Positions 1 through 7,361 of a stretch of DNA of 31,583 nt are shown piece by piece. The stretch lies in IMG/VR virus record IMGVR_UViG_3300002140_000210, positions 1 through 31,583 of that record, one strand, 5' to 3'. Below the pieces are notes generated by a model. It was not told the DNA's origin, searched no databases, and saw nothing but the letters and a program-made list of their open reading frames with translations. The DNA is from a virus. Numbering within the stretch: position 1 is the stretch's first letter; each line of letters starts with the position of its first letter. The position numbers and the translations under genes are program-made.

Positions 1-53
1 GTTATATTCACAAATAATTAACCGAGAGCTTCGGCCTCACAAAACTAAATGAT

Positions 54-476
54 ATGAGTACATTAAAATTATTGGAAAGGCACCTAAGTCCTTTCGACAT
101 TCTTTTTAAGAACCACTTCAATGTTGGCGATCAATTTGCACCAGCATTAAATTCCAAACAACCACATCCACTAAATATCTTCTATGATGATATAGGACTT
201 CATTTTGAAGTTGCCTGTACTGGGCTAACTAAAAAAGACGTCATTATTGATATCGAGGGAGATATTCTAAAAATCACTTATAACAAACCCCAGGATGAAG
301 CATTCCATGAAGGTATGATTTATAATGGATTATCTAAAAAGTCATTTGATTTAAGATATAAGATTGCACCTAAATTTGATTTATCACAAACAGATGCATC
401 CCTAACAGATGGGTTATTAAAGATTTTTATACCACTAGCTGAAGAAGCTAATTCAAAATCAATTAAAATTAAATAA
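54..476 (+). CDS. Small heat-shock protein, Hsp20/alpha-crystallin family
   Basis: A 140-residue protein with an alpha-crystallin domain over roughly residues 38-135. The family's A-x-x-x-(D/N)-G-x-L signature is visible near the C-terminus as ASLTDGLLKIFIPL, and the protein ends in an I-x-I-like tail (SIKIK) that usually packs between oligomer subunits. Length is normal for a small heat-shock protein. The family holds unfolding proteins in a soluble state without ATP and hands them to other chaperones. Hsp20 genes are known in T4-like phages. Here it lies just ahead of groES and groEL, which suggests a chaperone module for folding phage proteins. The first in-frame ATG was taken; a short inverted repeat (CCGA/TCGG) lies about 20 bases before it. 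Confidence 0.9.
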   Translation: MSTLKLLERHLSPFDILFKNHFNVGDQFAPALNSKQPHPLNIFYDDIGLHFEVACTGLTKKDVIIDIEGDILKITYNKPQDEAFHEGMIYNGLSKKSFDLRYKIAPKFDLSQTDASLTDGLLKIFIPLAEEANSKSIKIK

Positions 477-493
477 AAGTTATTGCAAAAAAG

Positions 494-524
494 CGTGTCC
501 TAGCGCAATATTATTCGTATATTA
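494..524 (+). promoter_or_regulatory. Candidate promoter of the groES-groEL unit
   Basis: The window's recurring TTCGTATATTA box has its -7 element at 518-524, 24 bases before the ATG at 548. The upstream TTTG element is weak: only CGTG sits at the usual 20-base spacing. An inverted repeat (TATTGC at 481-486, GCAATA at 505-510) spans the spacer and could be an operator or a weak terminator for the upstream gene. Confidence 0.5.
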
Positions 525-547
525 CGGTCTAATAAAAAGTTATAAAT

Positions 548-925
548 ATGCCAGAAACCAAAGTACCTAAGAAAAGGAAATCCATTCAAACTATTCGAGA
601 CCCCAGACTAGAACCGTTTTTTATCACAAAAGACGAGTATAGTTACACCATCAAGCAAGTAGTAACTTCAGATTCTTCTCACTTTAGAAGTAAAGGTAAG
701 AGTAAAACTTATGAGAAATCACTATACTATGTTTCAAGTATGGCCCAAGCATTAAACAAAATCTCCAAATTAAAATGTGATATGGATGATTATAATAGTT
801 TAGATGATTACATAAAAGAATACAAAGAAGTAGCTGACCAAATTCAGTCATACACTGATGAATATAATAAAATTCACCAACAATTAATTTATAAAAAAAA
901 CAAAAGCAAAAACAATGAAAATTAA
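548..925 (+). CDS. Hypothetical phage protein with C-terminal coiled coil
   Basis: A 125-residue basic protein that I cannot assign firmly. The middle (about residues 18-72) has the pattern DPRLEPFFITKDEYSYTI, then a lysine-rich turn and YYVSSMAQALNKI. This is reminiscent of small phage proteins of unknown function that begin a domain with D-P-x-L and end it with Y-x-S-L-x-x-A-L. Residues 75-115 are charged and helical, probably a coiled coil. Its end overlaps groES by 11 bases, so translation is probably coupled. It is the first gene after the promoter of the chaperonin unit and may be made with GroES and GroEL, but nothing shows a chaperone role. Confidence 0.75.
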   Translation: MPETKVPKKRKSIQTIRDPRLEPFFITKDEYSYTIKQVVTSDSSHFRSKGKSKTYEKSLYYVSSMAQALNKISKLKCDMDDYNSLDDYIKEYKEVADQIQSYTDEYNKIHQQLIYKKNKSKNNEN

Positions 926-1238
926 AGCAATTTATAATGCATGTATTGTAAAGCCTATAGAGGCTGAAGAAACTGTATATGGGAATATTATAGTTCCAGA
1001 TATGGGGAAGGATACAAACACCTTTGGAGAAGTTATCTCAGTAGGTCCTGGTAATTTTTCTTTTTCTGGAATACGAATTCCAACTCAATTAAAAGTAGGA
1101 GATAAAGTAGTATTACCTACACAAGGTTTTACAAAATTACCATATAATGGAGAAGAATATTATATAGGTCCTGAAAACCAAGTATTAGCAGTAATTGAAT
1201 CCGAGGAAGATTTAACAGAACAAGAAAATAAAAATTAA
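915..1238 (+). CDS. groES: GroES-type co-chaperonin
   Basis: A 107-residue Cpn10 homologue. It shows the beta-barrel pattern of the family: KAIYNACIVKPIEAEE at the start, GEVISVGPG, and then LKVGDKVVLP with EEYYIGPENQVLAVIE at the end. The mobile loop between residues 20 and 37 keeps a hydrophobic GNIIVP segment where cellular GroES has GGIVL, so it should still dock on a GroEL apical domain. It is closer to cellular GroES than to the diverged T4 gp31. It lies one base before groEL. Cpn10 caps the GroEL cavity; a phage version probably serves a phage-specific substrate such as the capsid protein, which is inference. Confidence 0.93.
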   Translation: MKIKAIYNACIVKPIEAEETVYGNIIVPDMGKDTNTFGEVISVGPGNFSFSGIRIPTQLKVGDKVVLPTQGFTKLPYNGEEYYIGPENQVLAVIESEEDLTEQENKN

Positions 1239-1239
1239 T

Positions 1240-2862
1240 ATGGAGAATCAAATTCACTTTGGTAAAGATGCCAGAACAAAATTAAAAGTAGGAATTGATA
1301 AATTAGCGGATGCTGTAGTATCAACCCTAGGACCTAACGGTCGAAATGTAGTTATATTTAAAGGAATAAACGAAGCCCCACAATCTACAAAAGATGGTGT
1401 AACTGTAGCTAACTCATTTGTTTTAGATGATCCTAGTGAAGAATTAGGTGTTTTACTTATTAAACAAGCAGCAGTTAAAACAGCCGAAAAAGTAGGTGAT
1501 GGGACTACCACCTCTACCTTACTGGCTCGAGAAATGATTAATCAAGGACTTTCGGCATTAGATAGTGGTGAAAATGCTGTACAAATTAAAAGAGACATTG
1601 ATTCAGCAGTTAAACAAGTAATTGAAAACCTAAGATCATCAATATCTGAAGACATTTCAGGTGATGAACAATTAGAACAAGTAGCCAGTATATCTTCAAA
1701 CAATGATACAGAAACTGGAAAATTAATTGCCCAAGCTATTGATAAAGTAGGTTTAGAGGGTGTAGTACATATTGAAGAATCTAGAACTGGTGAAACATTT
1801 TTAGAAACAGTAGAAGGTATGCAATTTGATAGAGGTTATAAATCTCCATACTTTGTAACAGACAATAATACAATGTCATCTACATTAGATAATCCTGCAA
1901 TTTTAATTTTAGACCAAAGACTAAATACAGTAAAAGAATTATTACCAATTTTAGAAGCAGTATCAGCTCAAGGTAAATCCCTTTTAATTATTGCTGAAGA
2001 TATTGATAATGAAGCTTTAGCTACTCTTATTGTAAATAAAATGAGAGGAACAGTTAATGTATGTGCTGTTAAATCTCCAGATTTTGGAGAAAGACGTAAA
2101 CTAGTCCTTGAAGATATTGCAATCACTACAGGTGGTGTTGTATTTAGTAAAGATAAAGGAATGAAACTTGATAAATTTAGTTGGGATTGGTTCGGTGAAG
2201 CTAGAAAAGTAACAGTAACTAAAGACCAAACAACAATTGTAGATGGTAAAGGAACAGTTGAGTCTATCGAAACTCGTATTGAAGAATTAACTCAACAAAT
2301 TGATAAATCTACTACTCCATTTGAAAAAGAGCAATTACAAAATAGATTAGCTAAATTTGTAGGTGGTGTTGCTATTATTCACGTTGGTGGTAATACGGAA
2401 ACTGAAATGAGGGAGAAAAAAGATCGTGTTGATGATGCATTGCATGCTACCAAAGCAGCTATTGAAGAAGGTATTGTTCCTGGAGGTGGAAAAGCTCTAT
2501 TAGCTGCACGCGAAGGTATAGATGTAAATACTAGAGGGGGGAAAATTGTTTATGAAGCATGTGGGTCTCCATTCCAACAAATTCTAAAAAATGCAGGAAT
2601 AGATAAAACAGATTCATATATTTTAGCTCGTGATATCATTAAAAATAATACTATATGGGAGTCATATAATCTTAAAACATGCCAAATTGAAAACTTTAAA
2701 GATGTCGGAATTATTGATCCAACCAAAGTCACAAGATTAGCACTAGAAAACGCAGCATCTGTTGCTGGGACTGTATTACTAACAGAATGTACTTTAACTC
2801 AAGATAAAAAATCTCAAAATGAGAGAATGAGACAAGCACAGGAAGGACCAGGTGCTTTTTAA
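1240..2862 (+). CDS. groEL: GroEL-type chaperonin
   Basis: A full-length 540-residue Cpn60. Nucleotide-binding motifs are intact: [18 protein letters not shown] with the hydrolysis-type aspartate, [11 protein letters not shown], and the late [20 protein letters not shown] block. Equatorial, intermediate and apical domains appear in normal order. The C-terminus is EGPGAF and lacks the GGM repeats of many cellular GroELs. The gene follows groES by one base, and a hairpin terminator lies seven bases after the stop. Phage GroELs are rare but known, mostly in large phages. Because it comes with its own GroES and Hsp20, this phage likely needs little from the host folding system. A minus-strand reading frame inside it is only a codon shadow. 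Confidence 0.96.
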   Translation: MENQIHFGKDARTKLKVGIDKLADAVVSTLGPNGRNVVIFKGINEAPQSTKDGVTVANSFVLDDPSEELGVLLIKQAAVKTAEKVGDGTTTSTLLAREMINQGLSALDSGENAVQIKRDIDSAVKQVIENLRSSISEDISGDEQLEQVASISSNNDTETGKLIAQAIDKVGLEGVVHIEESRTGETFLETVEGMQFDRGYKSPYFVTDNNTMSSTLDNPAILILDQRLNTVKELLPILEAVSAQGKSLLIIAEDIDNEALATLIVNKMRGTVNVCAVKSPDFGERRKLVLEDIAITTGGVVFSKDKGMKLDKFSWDWFGEARKVTVTKDQTTIVDGKGTVESIETRIEELTQQIDKSTTPFEKEQLQNRLAKFVGGVAIIHVGGNTETEMREKKDRVDDALHATKAAIEEGIVPGGGKALLAAREGIDVNTRGGKIVYEACGSPFQQILKNAGIDKTDSYILARDIIKNNTIWESYNLKTCQIENFKDVGIIDPTKVTRLALENAASVAGTVLLTECTLTQDKKSQNERMRQAQEGPGAF

Positions 2863-2869
2863 AAACAAC

Positions 2870-2904
2870 TTAATAGGGGAAACTTGTTTTCCCCATTAAT
2901 TTTT
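2870..2904 (+). terminator. Intrinsic terminator after groEL
   Basis: TTAAT, a one-base bulge, GGGGAAA, a five-base loop, TTTCCCC and ATTAA form a 12-pair stem. It is followed directly by TTTTT at 2900-2904. The element ends the chaperonin unit and physically overlaps the promoter of the next gene. Confidence 0.85.
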
Positions 2905-2914
2905 CGTATATTAT
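2883..2914 (+). promoter_or_regulatory. Bacteroidota-type promoter embedded in terminator
   Basis: CTTG at 2883-2886, a 20-base spacer, then TATATTAT at 2907-2914 preceded by TTCG. This is the same layout as the other promoters in the window. The CTTG falls in the loop of the groEL terminator, and only a few bases separate the -7 box from the ATG at 2919. Confidence 0.6.
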
Positions 2915-2918
2915 ACAC

Positions 2919-3191
2919 ATGGAAAAACAAAAAACACAAATCGAAGAAACTAATATTTTAATCGCAAGGCGAGTACCACCTGGAGACAAATGGAGGTTAG
3001 TTGCAAATGAACCAAATGGTACATTGCATAAAACATTAACAGATACATTAGAAGCTTATATGACTAAAACCGGATTCAGAGGAGAATACAGATTAGCACC
3101 TCTAAAGGGGGAATTATATGCCATTAATGCTGAAGAAGTTAAAGTAACTATACCAGAAGAGCAAAAATTTAGCATTTATGGTGAGTACTGA
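2919..3191 (+). CDS. Hypothetical protein ahead of clamp loader
   Basis: A 90-residue protein of no recognised family. The middle contains GDKWRLVANEPNG and a segment that looks helical (HKTLTDTLEAYMTKTGF), followed by a beta-like end. No membrane segment or cysteine motif is present. It is the first gene after the terminator/promoter junction and overlaps the clamp-loader gene by 14 bases, so it is probably co-translated with it. The ATG is only about five bases from the promoter's -7 box, so the transcript may be nearly leaderless. Confidence 0.75.
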   Translation: MEKQKTQIEETNILIARRVPPGDKWRLVANEPNGTLHKTLTDTLEAYMTKTGFRGEYRLAPLKGELYAINAEEVKVTIPEEQKFSIYGEY

Positions 3192-4104
3192 GAATAGTTT
3201 ATTGAACGAAAAATATCGCCCCACAACACTTGATACGTTTGTGGGTAATGAGAATATTAAAAATTCATTAAAAAAATATTTAGACCAGAATGATATTTTA
3301 AATCTCATTTTCTACGGTCCTAGTGGAACAGGAAAAACTACATTGGCCAAAATCATTGTAGGGAATCTTGAATGTGATTACATTTACATTAATGCATCTG
3401 ATGAGAGGGGTATTGAAACTATTAGAGATAAAGTACAGGGATTCGCAAGTACAATTTCATTTGAGCCTATTAAGGTTGTTATTTTAGATGAAGCTGATTT
3501 TTTAACAATACAAGCACAAGCTTCACTTCGTAACATTATTGAGACATTTTCACGTACAACTCGTTTTATTATGACTTGTAATTTCGTAGAACGTATCATT
3601 GACCCTTTACAATCAAGATGTCAAGTACTTAAAATTATACCTCCATCTAAACAAGATGTAGCTAGACATTTATCTTGGATTTTAGAACAGGAAAAAATTA
3701 GATACGAAATGCAGGACCTAGTCCCATTAGTTAATCAATACTACCCTGATATGCGTAAATGTATCAATACTATACAGTTATCTACTATAGATAATGATTT
3801 AAGGTTAGATAAATCAATATTAGTATCATCTAATTATATAGATCAAGTGATAAACACCCTATCAGAACGTGATTTAAAACCCAACTATAGGTTCACAGCA
3901 ATCCGACAAATAATAGCAGATGCTAATGTTAGTGACTTTGATGAGTTATTTAAATCTCTATACTCTAGAGCAAGTGAGTTTTTACCTGGTAAAGAGGGTA
4001 CAGCTTCTATTATAATCAATGAACACCAATATAAAGCAAATTTTCGTATTGATAAAGAAATAAATACAATGTCATTAATCCAAAATTTAATAAATAATAA
4101 ATAA
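3178..4104 (+). CDS. 44: Sliding-clamp loader large subunit, T4 gp44-like AAA+ ATPase
   Basis: A 308-residue AAA+ protein of the RFC-small/gp44 group. It has NEKYRPTTLDTFVG at the start, Walker A GPSGTGKT at residues 47-54, Walker B VILDEAD ending near 107, a sensor-1 TCN near 134 and the SRC arginine-finger motif at 146-148. The length matches T4 gp44 (319 residues). In T4 four gp44 subunits and one gp62 use ATP to open the clamp and place it on primer-template DNA. The gp62-like partner lies one gene downstream. The chosen start overlaps the previous gene, and the N-terminus matches the family without extension. Confidence 0.93.
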   Translation: MVSTENSLLNEKYRPTTLDTFVGNENIKNSLKKYLDQNDILNLIFYGPSGTGKTTLAKIIVGNLECDYIYINASDERGIETIRDKVQGFASTISFEPIKVVILDEADFLTIQAQASLRNIIETFSRTTRFIMTCNFVERIIDPLQSRCQVLKIIPPSKQDVARHLSWILEQEKIRYEMQDLVPLVNQYYPDMRKCINTIQLSTIDNDLRLDKSILVSSNYIDQVINTLSERDLKPNYRFTAIRQIIADANVSDFDELFKSLYSRASEFLPGKEGTASIIINEHQYKANFRIDKEINTMSLIQNLINNK

Positions 4105-4106
4105 TT

Positions 4107-4352
4107 ATGCAAGACCCACAATTACACCAACCCCAAATTGATTTGAATAGTACTACTGGAATTACTAACTCAGAAGGTAAAAGTTTATTTCAATCAGGAA
4201 TTATTTTAAGAAAAATCTCTAAATTTATAGCAGGTACAGAAAATGATGCTATTATGCCTATTCCTGTTTTCTTCGACCCTACAAATAATAAAATTTTAGG
4301 AGAAGGCCTCCCATTGGAACTTAGAGAAGAACTTAAAGATGAACTTTGCTAA
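4107..4352 (+). CDS. Hypothetical protein between clamp-loader genes
   Basis: An 81-residue protein of unknown family. Notable segments are SGIILRKISKFIAG, then PIPVFFDPTNNKILGEGLPLELREEL, which suggests a small beta-sheet with a C-terminal helix. It starts two bases after the gp44-like gene and its stop abuts the start of the gp62-like gene. In T4 genes 44 and 62 are adjacent, so this protein is an insertion in the classic order. Its place suggests a tie to replication or expression coupling, but no motif supports a function. Confidence 0.75.
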   Translation: MQDPQLHQPQIDLNSTTGITNSEGKSLFQSGIILRKISKFIAGTENDAIMPIPVFFDPTNNKILGEGLPLELREELKDELC

Positions 4353-4766
4353 ATGAATAGTATCTTTGATTGGATTAAATGTATTAATAATACTAAACCC
4401 CCAGTTGAGTCTTTTACAGACAAAGACTGGGAAGTTTGGAATAGCTATATGATACACCGCTTCCTTAGCATGAATCCGGATTATTTAGAGATTGTTAATT
4501 ATGTTCAAGATCTACCCCCACAAGAAAAGAAAAAGATATATTCAATTTATAAAGAATTTATACCTAAAAATAATAAATGGAGTAAATATATTAAATCTAA
4601 AACTAAGGAACCAAACAAGGAACTAATAGAACATTTGCGAGACCATCTTAAATGTTCAAGTAGAGAAGCAAAAGAATCCATAGGTTTGTTGGATGCCACA
4701 CAAATTAGTCGTATATTATCGAATAGAGGATTAAACACAAAAGAAATAAAACCATTATTAAAATGA
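4353..4766 (+). CDS. 62: Clamp loader small subunit, T4 gp62-like
   Basis: A 137-residue protein with the diverged gp62 pattern: FDWIKCINNTKPP, then WNSYMIHRFLSMNPDYLEIVN, a YSIYKEFIP segment, and a basic NNKWSKYIKSK stretch. The C-terminal third is a helical bundle. T4 gp62 is 187 residues, so this is a compact version like those in other T4-like phages. In the family gp62 is the non-ATPase fifth subunit of the clamp loader, bridging gp44 and the clamp. Its position two genes after gp44 supports the call, since sequence alone is weak for this family. The stop overlaps the next start by four bases. Confidence 0.8.
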   Translation: MNSIFDWIKCINNTKPPVESFTDKDWEVWNSYMIHRFLSMNPDYLEIVNYVQDLPPQEKKKIYSIYKEFIPKNNKWSKYIKSKTKEPNKELIEHLRDHLKCSSREAKESIGLLDATQISRILSNRGLNTKEIKPLLK

Positions 4767-4990
4767 CAACACTACTTTACAAAATGTTATTATCTTCAGC
4801 TGAAGCCGACAGAGCAAAATCCATGTTATCCTTAGACTTACTAGGGCATAAAGCCGTTGGGATTGGGGACCATTCCACAGAGGATTTTTATAAAAATGCT
4901 GAAGAGGCACTTAGAATGTTAATTGATGCTGAGGAAAGGATATTAATATTAAAAAATCAATTTTTTAAACTAACACAAATCAATGGGTGA
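4763..4990 (+). CDS. Hypothetical helical protein
   Basis: A 75-residue protein with no recognised family. After a short N-terminus (MTTLLYKMLLSSAEADRAK) it is mostly amphipathic helix, with AEEALRMLIDAEERILILKNQFFKL at the C-terminal end suggesting a coiled coil or protein-binding helix. It overlaps the gp62-like gene upstream and the DUF1599-like gene downstream, so it sits in a tightly coupled replication operon. No catalytic or metal-binding residues stand out. Confidence 0.7.
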   Translation: MTTLLYKMLLSSAEADRAKSMLSLDLLGHKAVGIGDHSTEDFYKNAEEALRMLIDAEERILILKNQFFKLTQING

Positions 4991-5420
4991 TTCAATAAGT
5001 AAATACGAAGAAATGAGCGATAGAGAAATTATGGATGCTAAAAATCCTAAGAAAATTCAAGAATACATTGATGATGAAGTTAATCAAACAATAACTATTT
5101 TTGAAGAAGAATACCCAGATCTATCTAATGAGTTTATTAAAATCCAAGCCGAAATGTATGCAATGTTTGCAGCTAAACATCTTGATTATGGGTTAAATAA
5201 CATTGCTTTAGGCGGAGATATCGTTAATAATAGCAATGATAAACAATTCTCACTAACTGGGTTATGTATTAGATTAACCGATAAAATTTCACGTTTAAAA
5301 AATCTATTAGTTAATGGTAGGTCATTTGTTAAAGGTGAAGGTATGGAAGATACATTTATTGATATAGCCAATTATGGAATAATCGGTCTTTTGGTTGGTC
5401 GAAATAAGTGGCGTAAATAA
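4983..5420 (+). CDS. Nucleotide modification associated domain 1 (DUF1599-like) protein
   Basis: A 145-residue protein whose last two thirds match the DUF1599/Nmad1 pattern: KHLDYGLNNIALGG, then GLCIRLTDKISRLKNLL, VKGEGMEDTFIDIANYGIIGLL and a final RNKW. Members occur in phages and bacteria, often beside DNA-hypermodification genes. The biochemical role is not settled; the repeated D/E and R/K positions are consistent with nucleotide binding. The N-terminal 40 residues are an acidic helical extension. The gene overlaps the previous one by eight bases. No other base-modification enzyme was seen nearby, so a role in hypermodification is only a possibility. Confidence 0.8.
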   Translation: MGDSISKYEEMSDREIMDAKNPKKIQEYIDDEVNQTITIFEEEYPDLSNEFIKIQAEMYAMFAAKHLDYGLNNIALGGDIVNNSNDKQFSLTGLCIRLTDKISRLKNLLVNGRSFVKGEGMEDTFIDIANYGIIGLLVGRNKWRK

Positions 5421-5435
5421 AATAATGTTGTGACC

Positions 5436-5462
5436 TTTGTTGTTACTCTTACTCTTTATAAT
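5436..5462 (+). promoter_or_regulatory. Possible promoter before the 49-residue gene
   Basis: TTTG at 5436-5439, a 17-base pyrimidine-rich spacer, and TATAAT at 5457-5462, 11 bases before the ATG at 5474. It departs from the TTCGTATATTTA form used elsewhere in the window, so confidence is low. Confidence 0.3.
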
Positions 5463-5473
5463 ATGTATAACTG

Positions 5474-5623
5474 ATGGGAAGAATTAAAAAGTATTTGACT
5501 AAAGAAGAAAAGCAATTAGCTCAAAAACTTGCTTCCAAAAAGTATTACTGGAAAAATAAAGAACAAGAAGATGAAAAAGCAAAACAAAGATATAAAAACA
5601 ACAAAAATTTATCTAATAACTAA
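5474..5623 (+). CDS. Small basic protein overlapping the GIY-YIG gene
   Basis: A 49-residue, very lysine-rich protein. The core SKKYYWKNKEQEDEKAKQRY resembles the short basic K-x-Y-Y-x-K-N-K-E segments that often precede or accompany phage homing endonucleases. It overlaps the GIY-YIG gene by 53 bases in another frame. It may be a real DNA-binding accessory protein, or the leftover 5' part of a gene interrupted when the homing endonuclease arrived. The separation from the upstream gene and an A/T-rich leader favour it being expressed. Confidence 0.5.
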   Translation: MGRIKKYLTKEEKQLAQKLASKKYYWKNKEQEDEKAKQRYKNNKNLSNN

Positions 5624-6149
5624 CATTACTGATAATCCTTATGAGGTTTATATAGGTAAAACTAAAGATATTAAAGGTAGAATTAGAAATCATAAAATTA
5701 AATATCATAAAAATATCCAAGTAAATGTAATTGATGAATGTAAAATGGAAAATTGGAAAGAAATAGAACAATACTGGATTTCACAATTTCAATCTTGGGG
5801 ATTTAAGTTAGATAATAAGAATAAAGGAGGTGGTGGTGCTACTAGTTTTACCCAAACTCAAAAAAATAATATTAGTAAAGCTAAAAAAGGGATTAAATTT
5901 ACCGCTGAACATATTAAAAAATTAAGTAAAGCTAAAAAAGGAATTTGTTATAATAAAACAGGCCGTGCTAGAAATAAGGTTCATAAAAAAGTATTACAGT
6001 ATACTTTAGATGGGGAATTTATTAAAAAATGGGATGGTGGAGCAAATGAAGCAAATTTAGCTATAAATGGAGTAAGGTTAGGAAGTATAGGTGATTGTTG
6101 TAGAGGCAAATGTAAAACTGCCTATGGTTATAAATGGAAATATGAGTAA
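5571..6149 (+). CDS. GIY-YIG homing endonuclease with NUMOD DNA-binding modules
   Basis: A 192-residue free-standing homing endonuclease. Residues 12-40 form the catalytic core (KIYLIT..., then VYIGKT, R37), with a likely catalytic glutamate in WKEIEQYWI near 64-66. Two NUMOD3-like repeats (NISKAKKG and KLSKAKKG) lie at about 100-125. A NUMOD1-like helix-turn-helix follows at 138-191 (VLQYTLDGEFIKKW... KTAYGYKWKY). The ATG at 5571 is preferred over an upstream TTG because it starts just ahead of the nuclease fold. Such enzymes cut intron-less or gene-less alleles and spread by repair. Its end overlaps the start of the downstream nuclease gene by eight bases. Confidence 0.9.
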   Translation: MKKQNKDIKTTKIYLITNITDNPYEVYIGKTKDIKGRIRNHKIKYHKNIQVNVIDECKMENWKEIEQYWISQFQSWGFKLDNKNKGGGGATSFTQTQKNNISKAKKGIKFTAEHIKKLSKAKKGICYNKTGRARNKVHKKVLQYTLDGEFIKKWDGGANEANLAINGVRLGSIGDCCRGKCKTAYGYKWKYE

Positions 6150-7113
6150 AAAAATACCTAAAATAATAAAAGAAATACGTAATAATCCTCCTACAGAGGT
6201 GAATTATACTTATCAAAAAAACATCTCGTATTCACAGATGTCAATTTTTAGGAATTGCCCCCATCGTTGGAAACTCCAATATAAGGATAAAATTAAACGT
6301 TTTACCTCATCTATTCATACTGTTTTTGGAACAGCCATCCACGAAGTAATACAACATTATCTGGATGTAATGTATGAAAAATCAGCAGCACATGCTGATA
6401 GAGAAATTAATATGGAAGACACATTCCAGGAAAAATTTATTGCTGAGTATCAAAAGCAATATAAATCAAATAAATCAGAACACTTTTCATCATCTACTGA
6501 GATGCGGGAATTTTTTGAAGATGGGGTTGGTATTTTAAATTGGTTTAAGAAAAAACGTAGTTCATATTTTAGTAAACGTGGTTACCATTTAGTAGGTTGT
6601 GAAATACCAATCGTTGTAGCACCAAATAAAATGTATAGTAACGTATTATACATGGGGTATCTAGACATTGTCATGTATCATGAACCAACAGATACATTTA
6701 AGATAATCGATATCAAAACTAGCACTAGAGGCTGGAGAGATCAAGATAAAAAGAATGAAGATAAACAATTCCAATTATTATTATATAAACAATTCTTTGC
6801 TGAACAGTATAATATACCAATTGATAAAATTGAAATTGAATTTTTTATCTTAAAACGAAAAGTATTAGATTGGGATGATGAAAAATTAATGTCACCCCAC
6901 CAAGCTTATAGAGTACAAACATTCACCCCACCGAGTGGTAAAATAAAATTAGGTAGAGCGAAAAATGCTATTAATAGTTTTATAAACGAATGCTTCAATT
7001 CTAGTGGCCAAATAAAGGATATAGATTACCCAAAATCTCCATCTAAATGGAATTGTAGCTTCTGCCCTTACAAAGTAGATAAAGAACATTGTGGGGAAGG
7101 AATAATCTACTAA
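6142..7113 (+). CDS. PD-(D/E)XK nuclease, RecB/Cas4-like with probable Fe-S cluster
   Basis: A 323-residue nuclease. The N-terminus YSQMSIFRNCPHRWKLQY is typical of RecB/Cas4-like folds, followed by FGTAIHEVIQHYL with H67. The catalytic centre is visible as GYLDIV (D175), IIDIKT (D190 and K192) and the later KQFQLLLYKQFF helix (Q209). Cysteines 39, 305, 308 and 317 are placed as in AddB/Cas4 enzymes that hold a 4Fe-4S cluster around the nuclease domain. The family trims single- or double-stranded DNA ends; in phages it serves recombination or host DNA breakdown. No helicase motifs are present. The start at 6142 follows an ATGA-type overlap and avoids a 17-codon upstream extension that reads through the homing endonuclease end. 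Confidence 0.88.
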   Translation: MSKKIPKIIKEIRNNPPTEVNYTYQKNISYSQMSIFRNCPHRWKLQYKDKIKRFTSSIHTVFGTAIHEVIQHYLDVMYEKSAAHADREINMEDTFQEKFIAEYQKQYKSNKSEHFSSSTEMREFFEDGVGILNWFKKKRSSYFSKRGYHLVGCEIPIVVAPNKMYSNVLYMGYLDIVMYHEPTDTFKIIDIKTSTRGWRDQDKKNEDKQFQLLLYKQFFAEQYNIPIDKIEIEFFILKRKVLDWDDEKLMSPHQAYRVQTFTPPSGKIKLGRAKNAINSFINECFNSSGQIKDIDYPKSPSKWNCSFCPYKVDKEHCGEGIIY

Positions 7114-7124
7114 TATAATTATAT
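7113..7124 (+). promoter_or_regulatory. 12-bp palindrome upstream of RHH gene
   Basis: The perfect palindrome ATATAATTATAT lies 35 bases before the ribbon-helix-helix gene. Arc/CopG-type proteins bind short palindromes and often repress their own promoter, so this could be an operator. AT-richness makes chance palindromes common. Confidence 0.3.
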
Positions 7125-7159
7125 ATGTATACCAATAAACGTTATTAAAAATAAATATT

Positions 7160-7351
7160 ATGTCAAATCTAAAAAACCCAATGACACTAACGAGTGTTAA
7201 AGTTCAAAGTGATTTATTTGAAAATTTTAAAATTGAATGTGTAAAACGAAAATTTAGTTTCCAAAAGCTTGCCGACCGAGCTATTTTTTTGTATCTTACA
7301 GATGAAGATTTTAGACGACAAGTAACAAACCAATCTAATATTGAACTATAA
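7160..7351 (+). CDS. Ribbon-helix-helix (Arc/CopG-like) DNA-binding protein
   Basis: A 63-residue protein with the ribbon-helix-helix layout: a short beta strand (TSVKVQ, residues 11-16), helix A (SDLFENFKIECVKR) and helix B (SFQKLADRAIFLYL). A short charged tail follows. The family forms dimers whose paired strands enter the DNA major groove. It sits alone between the nuclease gene and the glycan island, with a palindrome upstream, so it may control one of these or itself. The stop codon runs directly into an 11-A tract that leads into the first glycosyltransferase gene. Confidence 0.65.
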   Translation: MSNLKNPMTLTSVKVQSDLFENFKIECVKRKFSFQKLADRAIFLYLTDEDFRRQVTNQSNIEL

Positions 7352-7361
7352 AAAAAAAAAG

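Noticed and set aside
1254-1511. Minus-strand frame of 85 codons inside groEL, with a second at 2550-2732
   Set aside because: Antisense to a strongly conserved gene with no promoter, leader or protein-like domain; the frame follows from the codon pattern of groEL.
5529-5570. TTG-initiated extension of the GIY-YIG gene
   Set aside because: The 14 extra codons lie inside the overlapping small gene and add no family sequence; the ATG at 5571 begins just ahead of the nuclease core.
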